Assembly (NCBI GenBank): GCA_025359505.1 | Contig: JANYHH010000110.1 | Span: forward strand, 1-34,239 | Direction of reading: 5' to 3' | DNA: 34,239 nucleotides | From: Deinococcales bacterium | GTDB taxonomy: Bacteria > Deinococcota > Deinococci > Deinococcales > JAAFIG01 | Part shown: in pieces, positions 31,596-34,239 of the stretch | Layout of the letters: every line of letters begins with the position of its first letter | Position numbering within the stretch: position 1 is the first letter of the stretch | Made by a program: the position numbers and the translations under genes | Notes under the pieces: model-generated | Told to the model about the DNA's origin: nothing | The model's database searches: none | The model's input: the letters and a program-made list of their open reading frames with translations, nothing else

Positions 31596-31656
31596 CTCGA
31601 GGTGGAATGGCGTTTGGTGCGGTGATTTCAGCGCGGCGCGACTTGAGGCTCGAGAT
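31596..31656 (+). repeat. Dispersed repeat, copy C (short form)
   Basis: Only the 3' half is kept: CTCGAGGTGGAATGGCGTTT then GGTGCGGTGATTTCAGCGCG. Between Fic and vapC. Confidence 0.75.
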
Positions 31657-31677
31657 GTGAAACAGTGGCGAAAGAAC

Positions 31678-32084
31678 TCACGGTAACAACTCGAAATACT
31701 CCATGTTGATCGGCTTGACCAGCGAAAAGTGGCGTCTGTCGAGCGTCAAAATTCGCTTGATTTGATACCGCTCAGCGAGCGCCATGACACTGGCATCGGC
31801 GATCCCGAGCGGCACGCTTGGATAACGCGCTATGATCGCATTCGCCCGTGCGAAATCCGTGTCATCAAAACCCAGTAATTCTAGGTCGCCACGCTCGACA
31901 CCTGCAAAGAACGCCCTTGCGACGTGATCGCCAAGGTACTTGGTGACAAGATAATCAATTTCAGCTAGCAGAGTTACGGGCAGCAGCAAGTGCTGCCCCA
32001 AATATGACCGCACTGCTTCGTGATGCTGCTCGCTGGTGTCAAGCAGTGCAATCACCGCCCCGTGTCAATCAGCGTGGTCGTCAC
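31678..32084 (-). pseudogene. PIN-domain (VapC) toxin with N-terminal frameshift
   Basis: From a GTG at 32084 that overlaps the antitoxin stop (GTGA), the frame reads MTTTLIDTGR and stops. One frame over it continues as VIALLDTSEQHHEAV...EIDYLVTKYLG...GIADASVMALAERYQI...LTLDRRHF, the rest of a VapC. One extra G in the run at 32058-32061 would give LIDTGAVIALLD, a perfect PIN start with the first catalytic Asp. Either a real loss of toxin function, length variation in the G-run, or a sequencing error. Confidence 0.85.
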
Positions 32085-32302
32085 CGCTCGCGTTCCAGCG
32101 TCTCGAACAGCAGTTCCTCAGCCCTCGAGCCAAGATCAGAGCGCCCAGAGCTGGCCATGCCAACCCAAGCGGGAACGGTGCGCGGCGCGGTTTCGCGGCG
32201 CAGCAACTCGAGGACGAACTCCTCCGGCGTACTGTGTGTTTGCCCCGCCAGCCGATTGATTTGTTGGGCGAGGTCTGGTTCTAACTCGAGTTGCAGGGTC
32301 AT
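32081..32302 (-). CDS. VapB-type antitoxin
   Basis: 73 residues. MTLQLELEPDLAQQINRLAGQTHSTPEEFVLELLRRE is a ribbon-helix-helix-like DNA-binding pattern; the acidic C-terminus (SRAEELLFETLERER) is suited to bind the toxin. The stop overlaps the vapC GTG. GAGG lies upstream of the ATG at 32302. Confidence 0.8.
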   Translation of the reverse strand: MTLQLELEPDLAQQINRLAGQTHSTPEEFVLELLRRETAPRTVPAWVGMASSGRSDLGSRAEELLFETLERER

Positions 32303-32365
32303 AAGTTGCCTCGCTTTCTGGAGAGTTTACTCCAAAGAGCAGGTTTGACCAGCGCTCGAGTCATG

Positions 32366-32505
32366 CAGCTCGAGACCGCCAAGAACCTCGAACTGCACAG
32401 CATTTTAGGGGTGCTGGATCAACTCGAGGTTGACGGCGAGCATCAGCTTAAAACGAGGCGGGGTGGCAAGGCGTTCGGCCCGGTAATTCCAGTGCGGCGC
32501 GGTTG
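32366..32505 (+). repeat. Dispersed repeat, copy D (long form)
   Basis: Like copy A from GCAGCTCGAGACCGCCAAGA through GGGGTGCTGGATCAACTCGA and CATCAGCTTAAAACGAGGCG to the 3' core. One frame gives EVDGEHQLKTRRGGKAFGPV and IPVRRG then a stop. Between the two PIN modules. Confidence 0.85.
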
Positions 32506-32557
32506 AAAAGAATAGAGATGTGTAACCCGTTGCTCAGCAGGCGCGACGCAACGGTGC

Positions 32558-32563
32558 TAAAAT
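32558..32563 (+). promoter_or_regulatory. Leaderless -10 box (TAAAAT)
   Basis: 7-nt spacer to the ATG at 32571. Confidence 0.6.
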
Positions 32564-32570
32564 CTGCGTC

Positions 32571-32807
32571 ATGTTGCTTGATCTATCACCGCAAATTGCG
32601 GCTGAACTCGAGACCCTGAGCCGTTCAATGGGCAAAAGCCGCGTTGACACGCTCGCTTACGCGTTGCGCGTGGCGAAAGTTGAAATCGCAGCGGAACGCG
32701 AGTTCAGGTCTGAGAACTCGGTCGCGCTCGAGTACAGCGCAGATGATGTGATGGAGATCATGAGCCAAGCCGTCGAAGATGACCGTGCCAAGCGACGGCG
32801 CGGTTGA
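32571..32807 (+). CDS. Antitoxin of a PIN toxin-antitoxin pair
   Basis: 78 residues. LSPQIAAELETLSRSMGKSRVDTLAYALRVAKVEIAAE suggests a ribbon-helix-helix DNA-binding N-terminus; the acidic/helical C-terminus (VMEIMSQAVEDDRAKRRRG) would contact the toxin. Its TGA overlaps the TTG start of the toxin gene. Confidence 0.78.
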   Translation: MLLDLSPQIAAELETLSRSMGKSRVDTLAYALRVAKVEIAAEREFRSENSVALEYSADDVMEIMSQAVEDDRAKRRRG

Positions 32808-33229
32808 GAATTGCGCTCGACACCAACATCTTACTGAGTGGCGCGGCGAAACCCAACGAGTCTGTCGGGCTGATCGTGCAAGCATTCCTTGATGGTCAGT
32901 ACGAATTGGTGATGGGAACGTTTCAACTCGAGGAGTTCAGGCGCGTCAGCCGTTACCCTCGAGTTCGTAAGATTCTGCCCGCCGCTCGAGCGGGTTTTTT
33001 GATGAACCGAATGTTGCGCGACGCGCTGATTGTTGATCCACTCGAGCCGATTGACGCATCGCCCGACCCAGATGACAACCTGATTATCGCGGTTGCGCTT
33101 GCGGGAAATGCGGCGTTTCTGGTCAGCGGCGACAGAGATCACATGATTGTGTTGCAAAAAGTTGGCACACTGCGGATTGTTACCGTGCAGCAAGCCATGA
33201 ATTTACTTGGTCTTGAACCTCGAGTTTGA
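32804..33229 (+). CDS. PIN-domain toxin (COG1569 type)
   Basis: 141 residues. RIALDTNILLSG holds the first Asp, ELVMGTFQLEEF the Glu, and SPDPDDNLIIAVALAG plus VSGDRDH the remaining acids, an intact PIN ribonuclease site. TTG start in a TTGA overlap with the antitoxin. The last codons (LEPRV then stop) are formed by CTCGAG-containing sequence that belongs to repeat copy E. Confidence 0.88.
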   Translation: MRIALDTNILLSGAAKPNESVGLIVQAFLDGQYELVMGTFQLEEFRRVSRYPRVRKILPAARAGFLMNRMLRDALIVDPLEPIDASPDPDDNLIIAVALAGNAAFLVSGDRDHMIVLQKVGTLRIVTVQQAMNLLGLEPRV

Positions 33230-33302
33230 CCTGAGCATCAGTTTTTGTCTCGAGGCGGGATGGTAAGGCACTTGGTGCGGTAATTCCAGCGCGGCGCGGT
33301 TG
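33214..33302 (+). repeat. Dispersed repeat, copy E
   Basis: GAACCTCGAGTTTGACCTGA onward matches copies A and D, and the 3' core (GGTGCGGTAATTCCAGCGCG) is intact. It starts inside the 3' end of the PIN toxin gene. Before the phosphoesterase gene. Confidence 0.8.
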
Positions 33303-33322
33303 AGGCTCGAGCGGCTGTGGAG

Positions 33323-33967
33323 TCATTCTCCCGACCTCCGATCACCCGCGCTGACCTCGAGCAATTCCACGCGCCCCGCGACGTTCAGAATCCGCGTCTC
33401 GCGCAATTGCGCTTCACCCGCCGCCTCGTGAACGTGCCCGCAGATGAAGACCTGCGGTTGCCGCGTGCGGATGTACGACACCGCTGACCTCGAGCCAATG
33501 CGCTTGCCTGCATCGGTCAAGTCCAGATACCCGAACGGTGGGCCGTGCGACACGACCACATCCACGCGCTCGAAATCCCACGCGGCGTCCTCCTCTTCCT
33601 CGTCAATCGTCATGTGCTGCCACTCGAGCAGCAACTCCGGCAGGTGATGTGCTGGGGTTAGCGCGACGCCGCGCACCGTCAAGCCGCTTTCGTGCCGCCA
33701 CGTCAGCCCGTCAATCGGGGTCACGCCCCACTGCGCCCAGCGGTGGTTGTCAAAGCCCAGATCGTGATTGCCATGCAGCGCCAGCACGTGCGGATACTTG
33801 GCTCGAGCGTCGCGCAGGAAAGTTTCGAAGCGCGTGAACTCGAGCTTGCTGTGGCGGTAGCCGATGTCTGTCCAGTCGCCCGCGTGGATCAGCAGGTCAG
33901 CGTCGGGCAGGTCGGCGATGCGCGGGAACTCGAGGTGTGTCTGAGAGGGCGAGTAGACGCAACGCAT
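33323..33967 (-). pseudogene. Calcineurin-like metallophosphoesterase with N-terminal frameshift
   Basis: About 214 residues. LLIHAGDWTDIG (GD), ALHGNHD, VVSHGPP and ICGHVHE are the phosphoesterase metal motifs. The first motif is broken: the ATG at 33967 gives SPSQTHLEF. A TTG at 33962 in the next frame gives LRLLALSDT then diverges. Adding one AC in the short AC run near 33940 joins them to LALSDTHLEFPRI, a perfect D-x-H start. Activity as sequenced is doubtful. C-terminal region is intact. Confidence 0.85.
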
Positions 33968-33970
33968 TTG

Positions 33971-34153
33971 TCACACGGGTTTTGCGGCGGCGTCAAGGAT
34001 GTGTTCTACGTTATCTGCCAAAGCAATTAATGGCTGCAACACGTTATCGCAGATTTCCTTTAAACCCTCTACTGAAAGACTCTCAGCTAAAATCTCATTG
34101 CTAACTACTGGACACTTCTCAAGTTTGCACGTTCCCCACGCAATCTGAGACAA
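33971..34153 (-). CDS. Possible 60-aa hypothetical protein
   Basis: A TTG-initiated frame of 60 codons, with GGAG 9 nt upstream. It reads SQIAWGTCKLEKC...LSVEGLKEICDNVLQPLIALADNVEHILDAAAKPV; the second half is helical. It ends 3 nt before the phosphoesterase ATG. No family known, and the opposite strand carries the leader of the gene at 34192, so it may be spurious. Confidence 0.35.
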   Translation of the reverse strand: MSQIAWGTCKLEKCPVVSNEILAESLSVEGLKEICDNVLQPLIALADNVEHILDAAAKPV

Positions 34154-34157
34154 TAGC

Positions 34158-34189
34158 GGCTACTCCGTCCGACCAAGGAGAAAGTAGCC
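34158..34189 (+). promoter_or_regulatory. Leader hairpin enclosing a Shine-Dalgarno
   Basis: GGCTAC (34158-34163) pairs with GTAGCC (34184-34189); AAGGAG at 34175-34180 lies in the loop, 11 nt before the ATG at 34192. Confidence 0.4.
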
Positions 34190-34191
34190 AC

Positions 34192-34239
34192 ATGAATCAT
34201 AAACCCGTGCGAGACGCCCTGCAAGCCCACTTCGACCTT
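34192..34239 (+). CDS. Start of a gene cut by the window end
   Basis: ATG with AAGGAG 11 nt upstream, then MNHKPVRDALQAHFDL without a stop to the last base. The short N-terminus is not enough to name a family. Confidence 0.6.
   Translation, partial: MNHKPVRDALQAHFDL

Noticed and set aside
29466-33322. The dispersed repeats as integron attC sites
   Set aside because: They are direct repeats without the paired inverted core sites (GTTRRRY-like) and there is no IntI gene; the cassette idea is kept only as an arrangement.

Overview
The window is a roughly 60% GC bacterial chromosome segment with protein families and signals typical of the Deinococcus group (Deinococcota, probably Deinococcales). 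These include a citramalate synthase, a YjbE-type TerC protein, a YiaA-type membrane protein, a SufT-like factor next to a rhodanese, and many start codons preceded at 6-7 nt by a TANNNT -10 box. That last feature is the leaderless-mRNA layout known from Deinococcus. No rRNA or species-level marker is present, so the assignment is inference. The most conspicuous base-level feature is extreme over-representation of the palindrome CTCGAG: I counted about 80 by hand in the first 10.5 kb, against 3-4 expected by chance. It occurs in genes, spacers and terminator stems alike.

Layout. 0.1-5.5 kb: cytoplasmic class A beta-lactamase-like hydrolase (-), divergent corA (+), then phosphatase-cupin, GNAT acetyltransferase and cimA (+). 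5.7-7.0 kb: lipoprotein, small hypothetical protein and HIT-like protein (-). 7.0-11.2 kb: enoyl-CoA hydratase/YciI pair, HD hydrolase with a small membrane protein, TerC-family protein, and a rhodanese/SufT pair closed by a strong terminator. 11.2-13.1 kb: frameshifted GNAT (-), SDR (-), and an AT-rich islet bounded by a 41-bp direct repeat beside an odd tRNA-like gene. 13.2-18.7 kb: alpha-oxoamine synthase, asparaginase, large membrane protein and pseudouridine synthase (-), then yiaA-like (+). 18.8-24.2 kb: transport region with an orphan sugar-type binding protein (-), a TPP riboswitch controlling thiB and thiP (+) with a foldback repeat between them, and an amino-acid-type binding protein (-). 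24.4-28.5 kb: PD-(D/E)XK-like protein coupled to a DinB-family protein, a membrane protein, a stand-alone LON-domain protein, a 55-aa zinc-ribbon protein and a DUF2268-type metalloprotease.

28.5-34.2 kb is an accessory region. Downstream of a secreted protein of unknown function, five same-direction copies of a dispersed repeat alternate with a DUF433/DUF5615 toxin-antitoxin pair, a Fic protein, a vapBC pair with a broken toxin, a second PIN toxin-antitoxin pair, and a metallophosphoesterase with a broken N-terminus. The regular repeat-module-repeat arrangement resembles a cassette array and is the best candidate here for something undescribed, although no integrase is visible.

Three genes (GNAT at 11.2-11.5 kb, vapC at 31.7-32.1 kb, phosphoesterase at 33.3-34.0 kb) each need one small indel to restore their family's expected N-terminus. 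These are either real lesions, contingency loci or assembly errors. All functions are read from sequence motifs; no database search was run.
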